DNA of 64,000 nucleotides from contig NZ_JAPDPE010000006.1 in NCBI RefSeq assembly GCF_026283955.1, forward strand, positions 17,052-81,051. Direction: 5' to 3'. The stretch's first letter is position 1, and the number at the start of each line of letters is the position of its first letter. A program made the position numbers and the translations under genes. This DNA is from Dyella silvatica. GTDB lineage: Bacteria > Pseudomonadota > Gammaproteobacteria > Xanthomonadales > Rhodanobacteraceae. Below the pieces are notes generated by a model. That model made no database searches, was not told the DNA's origin, and saw nothing but the letters and a program-made list of their open reading frames with translations. Below are positions 63,114 to 64,000 of the stretch, piece by piece.

Positions 63114-64000
63114 TCAAGCTGCCGCCAACGCATAACGCCGTCCGCGCAACCAGCGCTCGGCGGGTGCGGACAACCAGCGTTCCATCGCGGCGCCGAGCAG
63201 CCAGCACAGCGGCAGTGCGGGCAAGTACCAGAGAAAGCCGTAAGCGACATCGCTGCCGTTGGCTTTGTAGAGGCGCACGATGGCGAACACGATGAACATA
63301 TGAGTGAGGTAGATCTCGTAGCTCAGGCGCCCCCATGCACGCAGCCAGCCGAAGCCGGGCAACGGCTTGCTATCGCCTGACGCCTGCCGTTGATCGCAAG
63401 CGATCAGCAGGCTCAGCGTGGAGAAGGTCAGCAGCAGCATGCAGCCCTCGCCTAGCCACGGCCAGAGCAGGCCTTCGATCGTAAAGATAGCGGTTAGCCC
63501 GATGATGCCGGCCCACTGGAAAGCATGGACCGCCCATCGGGGTGCGCGCCAATGCGCCACCAGCAACGCGCCAAGTACGCCGGTGGCGATCGCTGCCATG
63601 CCTGGCAGGTAGGCTTTTTCTTGCCAGATCTCGTTGGCTTCAAGCGCGCCGCGTGTCCACGGCAAAGTAAGTGCGAACGCAAACAACAAGGGCGCCAGCA
63701 CCCAGGCACGGCGAGTCAGCAAGCAGACAATGGGGAAGCCTAGATAAAACACTTCTTCGATCGACAACGACCACAGCACATCCCAGCCGCCGGGCAGATA
63801 GCCGGTCATGCCTTCGTACCAGTTCAAATGAAGACCTAGCGCAGCGAAGATGGCGCGCGGCAGGCTTTGGCCGTCTCGCTTGATCACATAGTCGGTGACG
63901 CCCAGCAGATGCATCAGGCTAAGCACCGCGACGATGGCGAGCAGGCACGGCACGATGCGGGCGAAGCGTCGCGCATAGAACGCACGCATGTCGATATGGT
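63114..64000 (-). CDS. Acyltransferase 3 family membrane protein, partial
   Basis: About 295 residues visible, open past the right edge (the frame reads HID before MRAFYARRF), so the N-terminus with the first TM segments is missing. RAFYARRFARIVPCLLAIVA is the conserved FxxRRxxRIxP block, and DVLWSLSIEEVFYLGFPIVC carries the WSLSIEExFY motif of acyltransferase 3 proteins. Eight or so TM segments remain. Members O-acetylate surface polysaccharides or modify macrolides and lipids. Substrate unknown. Confidence 0.9.
   Translation of the reverse strand, partial: HIDMRAFYARRFARIVPCLLAIVAVLSLMHLLGVTDYVIKRDGQSLPRAIFAALGLHLNWYEGMTGYLPGGWDVLWSLSIEEVFYLGFPIVCLLTRRAWVLAPLLFAFALTLPWTRGALEANEIWQEKAYLPGMAAIATGVLGALLVAHWRAPRWAVHAFQWAGIIGLTAIFTIEGLLWPWLGEGCMLLLTFSTLSLLIACDQRQASGDSKPLPGFGWLRAWGRLSYEIYLTHMFIVFAIVRLYKANGSDVAYGFLWYLPALPLCWLLGAAMERWLSAPAERWLRGRRYALAAA

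Overview
The window is GC-rich DNA from a gammaproteobacterium. Gene content and repeats point to the Xanthomonadales, most likely the Rhodanobacteraceae (Dyella/Rhodanobacter/Luteibacter type). This is an inference from protein style, the compact rib-nus-thiL-pgpA order and the intergenic repeat elements, not from a marker gene. No tRNA, rRNA, CRISPR array or intact insertion sequence was found. Most genes lie on the minus strand.

Layout. 1-3731: FecI/FecR/FecA-type cell-surface signalling for iron uptake (receptor cut by the left edge), behind a VirK-like gene. 5138-8456: a methyltransferase of the archaeal COG2521 type, a passenger-less autotransporter barrel and a lipoprotein. 8989-11926: a secreted protein of unknown function and a frameshifted LacI regulator. 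11927-12954: gene-free DNA with two inverted copies of a structured repeat and a pair of REP-like palindromes. 12955-34343: a co-directional 21-kb cluster. It encodes an HlyD adaptor, one MacB/LolD-type ATPase, five pairs of FtsX/MacB-like permeases (one subunit broken), a broken VOC gene, a DUF885 peptidase, a PDZ protein, a sigma-54 response regulator and its NtrY-like kinase. A near-perfect sigma-54 promoter and two palindromic upstream sites precede hlyD, so the cluster appears to be switched on by its own two-component system. 34520-37127: Fur-box hemP and neighbours, an aldo/keto reductase and a Coa1-family protein. 37210-38778: a secreted beta-helix protein. 38974-45573: an FMN-riboswitch riboflavin region (ribE, ribB, ribH) with an LD-carboxypeptidase and a DUF2185 protein inserted, then nusB, a GNAT enzyme, thiL and pgpA. 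45683-50782: a divergent LysR/quinone-oxidoreductase pair, a Fur-box TonB siderophore receptor and a frameshifted periplasmic gene. 50790-56678: DUF817, glyA, nrdR, ribD, a PhyH oxygenase and a Gfo/Idh dehydrogenase. 57189-64000: ettA, pyrF, a pentapeptide-repeat protein, a Tat-exported metallo-beta-lactamase-fold protein, a Tat-exported threonine-aldolase-like enzyme, and an acyltransferase cut by the right edge.

The most notable system is the sigma-54-controlled efflux or lipid-handling cluster. One ATPase and one adaptor are accompanied by ten permease genes in five I/II pairs, arranged as if pairs were duplicated as units. The type I subunits share a two-cysteine periplasmic loop of variable length. 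Four genes in the window carry frameshifts or small deletions (a permease, a LacI regulator, a VOC protein and a periplasmic protein).
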